Assembly (NCBI RefSeq): GCF_017921895.1
Contig: NZ_JAFIDN010000007.1
Span: forward strand, 1 to 64,000
Direction: 5' to 3'
Length of the DNA stretch: 64,000 nt
Source of the DNA: Natronogracilivirga saccharolytica
Lineage (GTDB): Bacteria > Bacteroidota > Rhodothermia > Balneolales > Natronogracilivirgulaceae
Shown here: in pieces, positions 34,570 to 43,655 of the stretch
How the letters are laid out: the number at the start of each line of letters is the position of its first letter
Position numbering within the stretch: position 1 is the stretch's first letter
Notes under the pieces: generated by a model
Told to the model about the DNA's origin: nothing
Databases searched by the model: none
Seen by the model: the letters and a program-made list of their open reading frames with translations, nothing else
Program-made: the position numbers and the translations under genes

Positions 34570-35576
34570 GGTTTGCGGGTTGATTTTCGGACAATTAGTT
34601 TGGGCTCGATCTCTTTCTGAACGAGCGACCGGTCTTTGTCCTTGATCATTTTTGTTATTCGGGAGATGGCCTCGGTGCCTACTTCATACATCTGCTGATC
34701 TATGGTGGAAAGGCCAAGATATTGGGCAGTTTTTATATTGTCATATCCCATTACGGCGATATCATCGGGAATGCGCAGGTTCAGCTCATCCAGCGCGTGG
34801 ATGACCCCGATCGCCTGGGCATCGTTGGTGCAAAAGATAGCTTCCGGTAACCCGCCGCGCTCACGCATGATCTGAACCGATTCGTAGCCGGCTTCCTCGC
34901 TGTAACCGGAGTGCTTTTTGGTGATACCCTTTACAAAAAAGTTCTCATCCAGAGGGAGGTTGTATTTGACCAGCACATCGCGGAATCCGTTTTCCCTGGA
35001 GTCGGCAACAGGAGATTTGCTGTGCGACCGGACCATTCCGATTTTCTGATACCCTTCCTTGATCAGATGCTCCCCGGCCAGATAACCGCCCTTGTAATTG
35101 TTCCAGTACAGGTAATTGAAATCTTCGTGCTTGAATCCAACAAGCACCACCGGGATGCCGGCATTCAGCAGGCGTTTTCTGGTATCTTCATCCAGATTGA
35201 TTGAAAAGATGATGAGTGCATCCGGAATGCCCCGGTCAAGAAATGTCTTCAGTGTCTCTTCGGGATTGTCAGAGCCGGTGTTGTAGATGATAAAATCAAG
35301 GTCGGTGTCCTTTATCTTATCCTTGACCCCTTTGAGGACCTCATTGAAAAAAGGCGTTGTAAACGTAGGCAATGCTACTGCAATGATCTGGGCTTCCTGC
35401 CGGGCTAATTTGCGGGCATTGACCTGCGGTCTGAAATCCAGCTGGTCAATTGCCTTCTGGACACGCTCTTTGGTGTCATTGGAAACGTAGGGCGATCCGT
35501 TCAAAACCCGCGATACGGTGGAAATAGCCACATTGGCTATGCGAGCCACATCATAGATTGTATGTTTTTTTGCCAT
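34566..35576 (-). CDS. LacI-family transcriptional regulator
   Basis: A 336-residue repressor-type protein. The helix-turn-helix is at residues 5-25 (TIYDVARIANVAISTVSRVL), the hinge at about 50-60 (RPQVNARKLAR), then a periplasmic-binding-like sensor domain ending in the usual FxT..Q.....G..A region (STIDQQMYEVGTEAISRI). Most LacI proteins sense sugars, but PurR senses purine bases. Here the gene is directly upstream of purC with a 4-nt overlap, so a purine-related role is conceivable. The effector-binding residues do not let me decide. The upstream intergenic region (35577-36067) is the natural place for its operator. Confidence 0.9.
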   Translation of the reverse strand: MAKKHTIYDVARIANVAISTVSRVLNGSPYVSNDTKERVQKAIDQLDFRPQVNARKLARQEAQIIAVALPTFTTPFFNEVLKGVKDKIKDTDLDFIIYNTGSDNPEETLKTFLDRGIPDALIIFSINLDEDTRKRLLNAGIPVVLVGFKHEDFNYLYWNNYKGGYLAGEHLIKEGYQKIGMVRSHSKSPVADSRENGFRDVLVKYNLPLDENFFVKGITKKHSGYSEEAGYESVQIMRERGGLPEAIFCTNDAQAIGVIHALDELNLRIPDDIAVMGYDNIKTAQYLGLSTIDQQMYEVGTEAISRITKMIKDKDRSLVQKEIEPKLIVRKSTRKP

Positions 35577-36067
35577 TGATCTGTAAAATTAACCTGTAAG
35601 CCTGATAAAAATATTTGCAGCAGGTGGATGTAACATATACATGACCCTCAGTCCCGTATATTTACTGTGTTTGTCAGCCGGTTTTTCATTGACATCAGAA
35701 GCAGTACAAACTTCAGCTCATTCCGTAAACTGATCAACCGGAATGACATCAAACCGGCCGGAATAAAAATATTTCTGCTGATTAAAATTATTATTACATA
35801 ATAGTAAAATTTAAGGAAAAATTATATCGGCATTTGCATGCGGCGTTTGCAGTATACGGTTCATCGGGGTTAGTTTGGCTGATAAGCAGGCAGATGTGAT
35901 TGTCCCGAAGCTAAAGGATGTTACGACAGCGGGTTGAAAGCAATATTGCGTTTGCTTCCGGGAACGATTTTTTTTCTGAATCACTTTTGGCTTTTACGGT
36001 CTCCAAAACGGTCTTGCAGAGACAATTCAACAGACATGCATAGTTTTCTATTTATAACCATTTATTA
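35577..36067 (+). other. 491-bp divergent intergenic region, no gene found
   Basis: This lies between the divergent LacI-purC operon and the squalene/phytoene synthase gene. It is AT-rich with no convincing ORF or RNA gene. Around 35735-35765, CCGG motifs recur (ATCAACCGGAAT and ATCAAACCGGCCGGAAT, a partial direct repeat) and could be regulator sites. TATATTTA near 35657 is a one-mismatch -7 element on the plus strand. Confidence 0.4.
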
Positions 36068-37042
36068 ATGAGCAAGCGAACCGGCATATCAGCTTTCCAG
36101 GCGTTACGGCCGATGTATGAACGAACATCAATGCACAGGAATGTTATCGAGGAGGTGGATGACTCCTGTGTCCGTGATGCCTATGCCCATTGCCGATCGG
36201 TCACACGTGAACACGCGAAAACATTTTATCTTGCCACCCGGTTTCTGCCAAATCACAAGCAAAGAAGCATTTTTGCCATTTACGCACTTTGCCGCCATCT
36301 GGACAATATCGTAGATGAAGCCGAGGATCTCTCAGGGGCAAACCCTGTTGCCATCCGGGACGCCGGGACGGCTTTGAACGAATGGAAGTTCAAGCTTGAG
36401 CAGACTTATGAGGAAAAGCAGGCGGATAATTACGTGCTGGTTGCATTTTCCGATGTGCTGAAGCGTCACGCCATCCCCATATCGCTCCCCTTCGAACTGA
36501 TCGATGGAGTGCAGAGCGACCTTGTGAAAAACAGGTATGAGAATTTTGAAGAGCTGTACGACTATTCGTACAAGGTGGCTTCGGTGGTCGGGCTCATGAC
36601 ATCCGAAGTTTTCGGTTACGATGATGAGAAGGCCCTTGACCGGGCAGTTGATCTTGGGATAGCAATGCAGCTGACCAATATCCTGCGGGATATAGGAGAA
36701 GATCTGCAGCGAGACCGGATATATCTCCCGCTGGATGAGCTTCACAGTTTTGGTCTGACAGAGAATGATATTCAGCAAAAGCAGGTGACTCCGGACTTCA
36801 AGAGTTTTATGCGTTTTCAGATTGATCGTGCCCGCAGATATTACGCCAGTTCCGATGAAGGCATCCCGCTGCTGTCACCAGACAGCAGGATTCCGGTATT
36901 GCTTGCGCGCCATAATTATGCGCGTATTCTCGATTGCATCGAAAAAAACAACTATCAGGTATTTGATTCGCGTGCCCATCTCACCTGGATGCAGAAAATG
37001 ACCATTCTGCCGAAAGCATGGTGGCTTTCTAACCGTTTTTGA
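36068..37042 (+). CDS. crtB: Squalene/phytoene synthase
   Basis: A 324-residue prenyltransferase that joins two isoprenyl diphosphates head to head. Both Asp-rich motifs are present: CRHLDNIVDEAED (near residue 80) and NILRDIGEDLQRDRIYLP (near 210). YLATRFLPNHKQRSIFAIYA is the usual first helix. Squalene and phytoene synthases cannot be separated on these motifs. No phytoene desaturase, cyclase or hopanoid gene is adjacent. The N-terminus (about 35 residues before CVRDAYAHC) is longer than normal, so the true start may be the ATG at 36131 (MHRNVIEEVDD). Confidence 0.9.
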   Translation: MSKRTGISAFQALRPMYERTSMHRNVIEEVDDSCVRDAYAHCRSVTREHAKTFYLATRFLPNHKQRSIFAIYALCRHLDNIVDEAEDLSGANPVAIRDAGTALNEWKFKLEQTYEEKQADNYVLVAFSDVLKRHAIPISLPFELIDGVQSDLVKNRYENFEELYDYSYKVASVVGLMTSEVFGYDDEKALDRAVDLGIAMQLTNILRDIGEDLQRDRIYLPLDELHSFGLTENDIQQKQVTPDFKSFMRFQIDRARRYYASSDEGIPLLSPDSRIPVLLARHNYARILDCIEKNNYQVFDSRAHLTWMQKMTILPKAWWLSNRF

Positions 37043-37128
37043 CGGAAATTGTTTTAAAATTCATTCCGATGCATTAGCTTGCTGGTGATTCGGATCATTC
37101 ACTATCAGCTGCTAAAAGAGAACAAAAG

Positions 37129-37842
37129 ATGCAAAAGAAAGAGCACCACTGGCAGAGTCCCAGTCTTGGAAGGAAAACATCGGTGACGGTCTATGGTTTT
37201 GAGGGTACTCCCTTGCTGGCTTTTCCCGGAGATGCAGGCAACCGGAATGACTGGGAAGAGCATGGGCTTATCGAAGCACTGTCTTATCAGATCGATAACG
37301 GGCACAATATGATTTTCTGCGTTGATTCCGTCGATCAGGAAAGCTTTTTCAACAGTGATATCGATCCTGCTTCACGGATCAGACGCTACAGGAAATATGA
37401 AAAATATATCATTGATGAGGTACTGCCCTTTATACGCAAACAGTCAGATGACCTGTTTGTCATGGCATCCGGAATTCACATGGGCGGATACCATGCACTC
37501 AATCTCCTGTTCAAATATCCAAGCCAGATCCAGAAAGTCATCTCCATTGGCGGACGCGTTCAGATACGTCCGTTCATGGACGATTACTTTGATGACAATG
37601 TGTATTATAACAATCCGCTTGAGTATCTGCCCAATCTCGAGGAACAGTCTCTTCTTGATGACATAAAAAATGCCGACATCCGTCTGGTCATCACCCCGGA
37701 TGACCCTTACTCCGATATCAACTACATGCTGAGTGATATTCTGCGCTCAAAAGCCATAGACCATGTATTTGACTACTGGATTGAAACGGGGGAAGATCTT
37801 TGGGAAATATGGGGTGATATACTGCGGCGCCACGTACCCTGA
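37129..37842 (+). CDS. Esterase-fold (alpha/beta hydrolase) protein lacking the nucleophile serine
   Basis: A 237-residue protein with the putative-esterase (esterase D-like) fold: PLLAFPGDAGNRNDWEEHG near the N-terminus, then the nucleophile-elbow position reading ASGIHMGGYHALNLLF near residue 115. Canonical enzymes have GxSMGG here; this protein has His in place of the catalytic Ser. The acid and base positions look kept (ITPDDPYSD and the His in KAIDHVFDYW). It is thus probably a pseudo-hydrolase or uses another chemistry. No codon bias or frameshift suggests decay; the frame is clean. It stands alone, 86 nt behind the squalene/phytoene synthase gene. Confidence 0.8.
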   Translation: MQKKEHHWQSPSLGRKTSVTVYGFEGTPLLAFPGDAGNRNDWEEHGLIEALSYQIDNGHNMIFCVDSVDQESFFNSDIDPASRIRRYRKYEKYIIDEVLPFIRKQSDDLFVMASGIHMGGYHALNLLFKYPSQIQKVISIGGRVQIRPFMDDYFDDNVYYNNPLEYLPNLEEQSLLDDIKNADIRLVITPDDPYSDINYMLSDILRSKAIDHVFDYWIETGEDLWEIWGDILRRHVP

Positions 37843-37987
37843 ATCTTTCTTCGGCATCTTTCTTCGGCCGGATGTGCCTTTTTGATTCTGCCTGCCGGCG
37901 CAAGGATGCCAATGCGATGGGCAAACGGCAAATGGAAAACCGCGGACCGGCATCCCGATTTTTCAAAACACCTTCATACAACTTCCG

Positions 37988-37995
37988 TATATTTG
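37988..37995 (+). promoter_or_regulatory. -7 element upstream of murQ
   Basis: TATATTTG is an exact TAnnTTTG match about 110 bp before the murQ start. The -33 position has no TTG, so support is partial. Confidence 0.4.
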
Positions 37996-38103
37996 CAGTT
38001 ATTGCAGATGGGTGCTTTGCCTGAGGTTATCAAACGGACTTATCTGCATATGTATGAACAGGGACATTACAATTCAACCAATTAAGAAATACGGAGTACT
38101 GAT

Positions 38104-39039
38104 TTGTCTGATAGCCAAAAACTTTACGACCAGCTCAAGAAACTCGAAACAGAACAGCGGAACCCTGAAACCCTGCATATTGACCTTGCTGATCCGGGCG
38201 AAATAGTAAGGCTCATGAACGAACAGGACAAAAAGGTTGCCGAGTATGTAAGCGCGCGAAAAGATCAGATTGCCATGGCCGTTGATTTTGCTCACAAGGC
38301 ACTGGCAAAGGGCGGACGCCTTATTTATACCGGCGCCGGGACAAGCGGCAGGCTTGGTGTGCTTGATGCCGCAGAATGCCCGCCTACTTTCGGGACCCAT
38401 CCCGACCAGGTGATCGGTCTCATTGCCGGTGGCAGAGAAGCCATGTTTGTGGCTCAGGAGGGATCTGAAGATCTTCCCGAACACGGAGAAAGGGACATCG
38501 CCGAGCTGAATGTCTCCGACAAGGATGTGGTCTGCGGACTTGCCGCCAGCGGACGGACCCCCTATGTGCTTGGAACGCTGGATGAAGCCAAGAGAAGGGG
38601 AGCCAGAACCGTGATGGTCTGCTGTGTGGTTGCAGACCGGGTAAAACTGGAAAAAGAACCCGATGTCATGATTGACGTGCCGGTCGGGCCGGAGGTCATC
38701 ATGGGAAGCACGCGGCTGAAAAGTGCCACCGCTCAAAAAATGGTTTGCAACATGATTTCTACCGGAGCGATGATCAGACTTGGAAAAGTTTACGAGAATG
38801 TCATGGTAGACCTGATGCTTACCAATAAGAAACTTGTAGAGCGCTCACGGCGTATCATAAGCATGTTTACCGATGCCGGTTACGAAGAGTCATCACGCCT
38901 GTTAAAAGAGTCTGGAGGAAAGGTGAAAATTGCCTTGCTGATGGGCCTGGCAAAGGTGAGCAGGGAAGAGGCCGAAAAAAAGCTCGAAGACCACAACGGT
39001 TTTATCCGTGCTGCGTTACAGTCCTACGAAAAGGATTAA
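38104..39039 (+). CDS. murQ: N-acetylmuramic acid 6-phosphate etherase MurQ
   Basis: A 311-residue SIS-domain enzyme cleaving the lactyl ether of MurNAc-6-phosphate in cell-wall recycling. Motifs include IYTGAGTSGRLGVLDAAE, the catalytic-region PPTFG, GLAASGRTPYVLG and MGSTRLKSATAQK with GAMIRLGKVYENVMVD. The start is TTG 38104, with GGAG seven bases upstream; there is no ATG before the conserved LETEQRNP. No PTS transporter, AnmK or AmpG gene is adjacent, so recycling genes are dispersed here. The sugar-kinase cassette at 10.6-14.6 kb and MltG at 52.5 kb may feed related amino-sugar flow, which is inference. Confidence 0.94.
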   Translation: MSDSQKLYDQLKKLETEQRNPETLHIDLADPGEIVRLMNEQDKKVAEYVSARKDQIAMAVDFAHKALAKGGRLIYTGAGTSGRLGVLDAAECPPTFGTHPDQVIGLIAGGREAMFVAQEGSEDLPEHGERDIAELNVSDKDVVCGLAASGRTPYVLGTLDEAKRRGARTVMVCCVVADRVKLEKEPDVMIDVPVGPEVIMGSTRLKSATAQKMVCNMISTGAMIRLGKVYENVMVDLMLTNKKLVERSRRIISMFTDAGYEESSRLLKESGGKVKIALLMGLAKVSREEAEKKLEDHNGFIRAALQSYEKD

Positions 39040-39097
39040 TTGCGTTGGTCGTTGGATCTGACAGCTTTCGCCTCCGGCTGACAAAACAAGCGTAATT

Positions 39098-39769
39098 GTG
39101 AGGCTTATTCATTCCATAGACAGGCGAGACCAGGTTTATTATTTCCGAATTCAGATAGCCGTAATCACATCATTGATTGTGTTTATTATGCTGTTCCGGT
39201 TCTGGCCTGATTTTGAACAATCGGATCAGGATTTGTCGGAGCGCTTTTCAAATGAAGAGCTGATTGACCAGGATTTTGTCATCGCACGGCAAGAAGTGAC
39301 CGTGCAGCGTGATGCTCCCCCGGTTCCGCGGCCTGATGTTACCGTTCCCGATGATGAAGTGGTCGATGTGGAATATGATCTCGACTTGAATGGTATGGAT
39401 GACGGCGACCTGGCCCCGTTTGCTGAAGATCCCGGTCCCGCTGAAATTGTCGGACAACCTGACCAGCCTCCCAGTGTCCGCAGGATTGTCGAACCGGTTA
39501 CTCCTTCGGCTGCGCGACGGGACGGTTTGCGTGTGGAGGTTATTGTTTCTTACGTGGTATCGGAAACCGGAGAGGTTGAAGAGGCAGAAATCGAGGATCT
39601 CCGGGTTTTTAATGAAGAAACCGGGCAGTTTGAGTCGGTTAGCGAGACAGGATACGGCTTCAGGGAAATTACGCTTCGGGCCGCCAGGCAGTGGCGGTTT
39701 AACCCCGCCATGTATCAGGGCGAACCGGTAAGGTCCACGACCAGCCATCGCTTTACATTTGGCAGCTGA
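39098..39769 (+). CDS. TonB-type energy transducer
   Basis: A 223-residue protein: a short cytoplasmic part, one membrane helix (IAVITSLIVFIMLFRFW, about residues 21-37), an acidic and proline-containing periplasmic linker (40-130) and a TonB C-terminal domain (LRVEVIVSYVVSETGEVEEA). It ends with AARQWRFNPAMYQGEPVRS, the typical motif. Such proteins pass proton-motive energy to outer-membrane receptors. No ExbB/ExbD or receptor gene lies next to it. The start is GTG 39098; there is no clear ribosome-binding site, but no alternative start precedes the helix. Confidence 0.85.
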   Translation: MRLIHSIDRRDQVYYFRIQIAVITSLIVFIMLFRFWPDFEQSDQDLSERFSNEELIDQDFVIARQEVTVQRDAPPVPRPDVTVPDDEVVDVEYDLDLNGMDDGDLAPFAEDPGPAEIVGQPDQPPSVRRIVEPVTPSAARRDGLRVEVIVSYVVSETGEVEEAEIEDLRVFNEETGQFESVSETGYGFREITLRAARQWRFNPAMYQGEPVRSTTSHRFTFGS

Positions 39770-39917
39770 ACATGCCCGATGCCTGACTGCCGGTGTATTT
39801 CTTGCCGTGGTGTTATTTTGGAGCCGGCAAAATACCATTGAAAATATCCTTGCTCTGTTGCCCCGCGATGGTATTTGTCATATATTGGCATCCTCGATTA
39901 CCGGGGCTGACAGAAAT

Positions 39918-40005
39918 GGAGAGATGCCGGAGTGGTCGAACGGGCTCGCCTGGAAAGCGAGTGTACCCTAACCGGGTACCGAGGGTTCGAATCCCTCTCT
40001 CTCCG
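39918..40005 (+). tRNA. tRNA-Ser (anticodon GGA)
   Basis: An 88-nt cloverleaf. GGAGAGA (39918-39924) pairs with TCTCTCC (39998-40004), with discriminator G. The anticodon stem CTCGC/GCGAG encloses loop CTGGAAA, giving GGA. A long variable arm (around TACCCTAACCGGGTA) marks it as class II serine tRNA. The T arm is GAGGG-TTCGAAT-CCCTC. CCA is not encoded. A T-run about a dozen bases downstream (40010-40016) may end the transcript. Confidence 0.97.
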
Positions 40006-40291
40006 CTCCTTTTTTATCGCCCCTCCTCTGGCAGTCCGTTATTTAGACAAATCCCTGAAAATTGTTGGCGGAAAGGTGTCGCTTTTGTAATATTAAAATA
40101 TTATAATAAAACTGTTTGTTAATGTTGTATCCGGAATCTTCCGGTAACCTTGTTGTAAGACAGCTTATTTTTTCTGAACGGTTTCACTAAGCATTGGGAG
40201 CAAAAACTCCTTTTTCCCAAAAATAATATTCTGACTGTGTAATTCATTATCCATTCCTGCGGGGTTGTTAGTGGGGTTTTACCATTTTTCC

Positions 40292-43200
40292 ATGAAAAAA
40301 GTATTTGCGATAGCATTTCTGACTGCTGCATTGCTGGTGGCATGTGAACGTCCGTCAAGTCCCGATTTTCAGGTGAATCAGGAAATGGAGATACCGGTAT
40401 TCAGTGATCTGAGCTACCGCTTTGTGGGTGAGGGCAGCAGAGCGATCATAGACACTACCCGTACCGATTTTCGGGAACTGTTTTCTGCCGGTGACGGGGG
40501 GCTGGTTTACTTTTCCTCTGAATTTGATTTCGAAACGGGTGATCTTGATAATATTATCCCCGCCCTGAATGTTGATCCGCAAAGCATGGATGCCGAACTG
40601 GGACTGATAGAAGTTGACGATTTTTCGTCATCTTTTGAGTCGGATATCGGCAAAATTCAGAATGAACCGGAAGCTGTTGATGATCAGAATAACAGGGTGG
40701 GCACTTTTGAGCTGGAGTATGAAGCACAGGGGTCTGCCGCTTTCAGTGATGTTGTTGATCAGCCGGGTGTATCACCAGGACCGGGCGATCCGCTGCCAGG
40801 ATCCGATCCCGATCAGCCTCCGACTACGGTTATCATTCTGGACGATGATGATCTCATCTCAGCCGAAATTCAGCAAGGCAGCATGCAGGTGGAAATTGCC
40901 AATGATCTCGGGTTTGATTTATCCGAAGTTGAAGTGACACTCTTGTCAGACTATTCAGAAGAGAACGGAACAGGAAGCCCTGTGGGAACGCCGCTTCTCT
41001 TTGAAAACCTGCAGCACGGTTCACAGGATAGTGGTTCCATCGCTTTTTCAGACGGGGATCTCCTCGAAGCATCTCTGGCATTAGAGGTAACAACGGAATG
41101 GGATGACCAGAACATGAGTTCAGACCAGGGTGAGCTTCATTTCCGGATATCAGATCAGCGGTTGCGGGCAAGAAACGCTGTTGGGAATGTCAGACAACAG
41201 GGACTGGAACCGGAAAAGGATGATCTGAAGGTTTCTGATCCTGATTTTGATTACGCTGTTGTCTCTGATGATCCGGAGCCGGGCAGCCCTTACGAACTTA
41301 TCGTAACGATCGTGAATGAAACCGAGCTGCCTGTGGCGGACAGCTTGATTTCAGGCATGCCGGTGATCACAATATTCAACTCCGACGGAGAGCAGCTGGA
41401 TGGCCCGGGGCGGTTTGAAAATGAAAGCACGCCCGGGGCAGACAGGCTGAATCAGGACGAAACGGCAACGGCTGTTTTTGATTTGTCTGGACAAAAACTG
41501 ACCCGGGACCTTACCTACGAGATCGATATAGGCACAACCGGAGGCAGAAACCTGACTGTGGATGAAAACGACCTGATTGTAATCACCGCTGAAACTACCG
41601 AGCTTGAATTCGAGGAAGTCCGTTCAGCCATTGATCCTCAATCCGACATCATCCTTGAAGATGTAAAAGATGTTGACGGCGATTTTGTGGAAGCAGAGGT
41701 TGAAGAGGGGCAGATCGAAGTGACTTTTATCAATGAAAGCGAGCTCCCGCTGACCATTGATTACCTGCAGTTTTACAATGACCAGGCGTTCCGGGCGAAA
41801 AATACAGGCGCCTTTTTCGACCGCGGATCACAAATCGGTGAAATCGAGGGAGTTGAAATTCCTCCGATGTCCGAGATAACGGAAATTATACCACTTGAAA
41901 ACACCGGAATTTCCAATCGCATTGCATACGAGGGCACGGCTTCTTCTCAGGGAACAGCAGAACCGGCAACCGTACTTTCCGGCGACGTTATTCGAACTGA
42001 AATGGAAGGTTCCGTGCTGCTGACCTCAGCCTCATCTGTGTTGCGCCCTCAGGAGTTTACAAAAAGTGACGCATCAGACATTTCAGATGAAGAGCTGCTG
42101 TTCACATCCCCTGATCATTATGTGGAAATTGCCTCCGGCGTGCTCGTAATACGTGATATCGAGAATCAGATAGATCTGGATGTTGACACGCTTATTGTCT
42201 CATTTCCAACCATCATCAAAGACCGCAACGGGGCTTACGATCCGGCTGACTCCCTGTGGATAGAACTTTCGGGACCGGATCGCATCAGGCGATCATCAGA
42301 TGCCGGGGCCGGACAGCCCGGGATCAGACATGATCTGGACAATTATCGCATATATGCTCCGGACAACAAGATACCGTACCACCTTTCTGCGGTCACCGAA
42401 GATACGCGTACTGCTGCCGGAAATGATACTGTGCGCACGGTTGAATCACATCATGCGGTTTCAAGTTTGTTTGAAGTTGAGAATCTGGAGCTTCGCAGGG
42501 CGTTCGGGAAAGTGACACCGCGCACCGAGCTGATCAACGAGGATGAAGGGGATGACGGAATAATCGATATATTCAACGACAATGAGGCGGAAATCACCAA
42601 TATAGAAGATCTTGAAGGGTTTTCAGAAAGAGTATCCGGAATATCAGTCACCGATCCCGTTATCAATCTGTTTTATGATACCAATATCGGAGTGGAAGGT
42701 GAGGTGATTGCTGCCATAGTGGGTGTCAATGAGGAAGGAGAGAAGGTGTTTTTGTCCGGAAAACCGGGAACCGACAGGGAAGCACCGCCCGTTGATGATC
42801 CCCCCGCTTTATACGCGGACGGCAATCCGATAGACAGGAGCAATCTCATATCGTTTGAACTGGAACCTGCATCCGGTCCGGGTGAAAAGTCGCGTGATAA
42901 TGTAGTCAGATTTGATGCCGGCACTACAAATGTGGATGAGTTTCTCAGCAATTTCCCCGTTGAGGTACGGTTTATCGGGATGGTTGCCGCCAATCCGGAC
43001 AATAAGCCGGGATTCATTGAAGATCCGGTTATATTCAATACATCCATGGGCATTGATATTCCCGTTTCCTTCTCGACCGGCGATGGTGACCGTGCCACTA
43101 TCAGTGACATCATTGATGCCGACCTTTCCGACCTTCCTGACAGCCAGGATGACCTGAGCCTGACGGAAGCCGAGTTCATTATCACCTATGTGAACGGGTT

Positions 43201-43537
43201 CCCCTTTGACAGCGAATTTACTTTCGAGTTTCTGGATGCATCCGATAATGTCATAACAACATCACGCGGTGAACCTGTTGAAAGTCTCAGTTTCACTGTG
43301 GACGGGGCCACTGTCAATCCGGAAACCCGTTTTACTGAACGGCCGAAAGATGGTCTTACGAAAATTACTGTGAGCGGTGAACAGGCTGATTATTTGTACA
43401 GGACACGGAAAATTCGACTTACGGGCGATCTTGCCACAAGCAGGGATGATATTTCCGGTGAGGTTAAAGTGCGTGCCCGCGATACCATAACCCTGAGCGT
43501 CAATGTCAATATTTCAACAAATCTGAAAGTTAACTGA
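40292..43537 (+). CDS. Large acidic surface lipoprotein of unknown function
   Basis: A 1081-residue exported protein. ATG 40292 gives MKKVFAIAFLTAALLVAC, a signal with lipobox; upstream codons do not fit. The protein is very acidic and beta-rich. A module of about 95 residues appears at least twice: near residue 190 (AEIQQGSMQVEIANDLGFDL) and near 466 (AEVEEGQIEVTFINESELPL), each followed by a segment of similar pattern. I know no function for it. The C-terminus (KIRLTGDLATSRDD..VKVRARDTITLSV) looks like a beta-sandwich. The DUF5723 gene follows 118 nt later, and such pairs plausibly build an envelope assembly. It is probably an outer-membrane or surface-exposed protein. Confidence 0.75.
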   Translation: MKKVFAIAFLTAALLVACERPSSPDFQVNQEMEIPVFSDLSYRFVGEGSRAIIDTTRTDFRELFSAGDGGLVYFSSEFDFETGDLDNIIPALNVDPQSMDAELGLIEVDDFSSSFESDIGKIQNEPEAVDDQNNRVGTFELEYEAQGSAAFSDVVDQPGVSPGPGDPLPGSDPDQPPTTVIILDDDDLISAEIQQGSMQVEIANDLGFDLSEVEVTLLSDYSEENGTGSPVGTPLLFENLQHGSQDSGSIAFSDGDLLEASLALEVTTEWDDQNMSSDQGELHFRISDQRLRARNAVGNVRQQGLEPEKDDLKVSDPDFDYAVVSDDPEPGSPYELIVTIVNETELPVADSLISGMPVITIFNSDGEQLDGPGRFENESTPGADRLNQDETATAVFDLSGQKLTRDLTYEIDIGTTGGRNLTVDENDLIVITAETTELEFEEVRSAIDPQSDIILEDVKDVDGDFVEAEVEEGQIEVTFINESELPLTIDYLQFYNDQAFRAKNTGAFFDRGSQIGEIEGVEIPPMSEITEIIPLENTGISNRIAYEGTASSQGTAEPATVLSGDVIRTEMEGSVLLTSASSVLRPQEFTKSDASDISDEELLFTSPDHYVEIASGVLVIRDIENQIDLDVDTLIVSFPTIIKDRNGAYDPADSLWIELSGPDRIRRSSDAGAGQPGIRHDLDNYRIYAPDNKIPYHLSAVTEDTRTAAGNDTVRTVESHHAVSSLFEVENLELRRAFGKVTPRTELINEDEGDDGIIDIFNDNEAEITNIEDLEGFSERVSGISVTDPVINLFYDTNIGVEGEVIAAIVGVNEEGEKVFLSGKPGTDREAPPVDDPPALYADGNPIDRSNLISFELEPASGPGEKSRDNVVRFDAGTTNVDEFLSNFPVEVRFIGMVAANPDNKPGFIEDPVIFNTSMGIDIPVSFSTGDGDRATISDIIDADLSDLPDSQDDLSLTEAEFIITYVNGFPFDSEFTFEFLDASDNVITTSRGEPVESLSFTVDGATVNPETRFTERPKDGLTKITVSGEQADYLYRTRKIRLTGDLATSRDDISGEVKVRARDTITLSVNVNISTNLKVN

Positions 43538-43655
43538 CCCATTTTTGATCACACTAACATACTGCGTGGCAAAGCATGAGCTCTGCAACGCAGGAATATC
43601 ATTAAACACTGTTACTGAAGAACAGGTGGTCCGATAAACCGGTCATTTTAAACAC

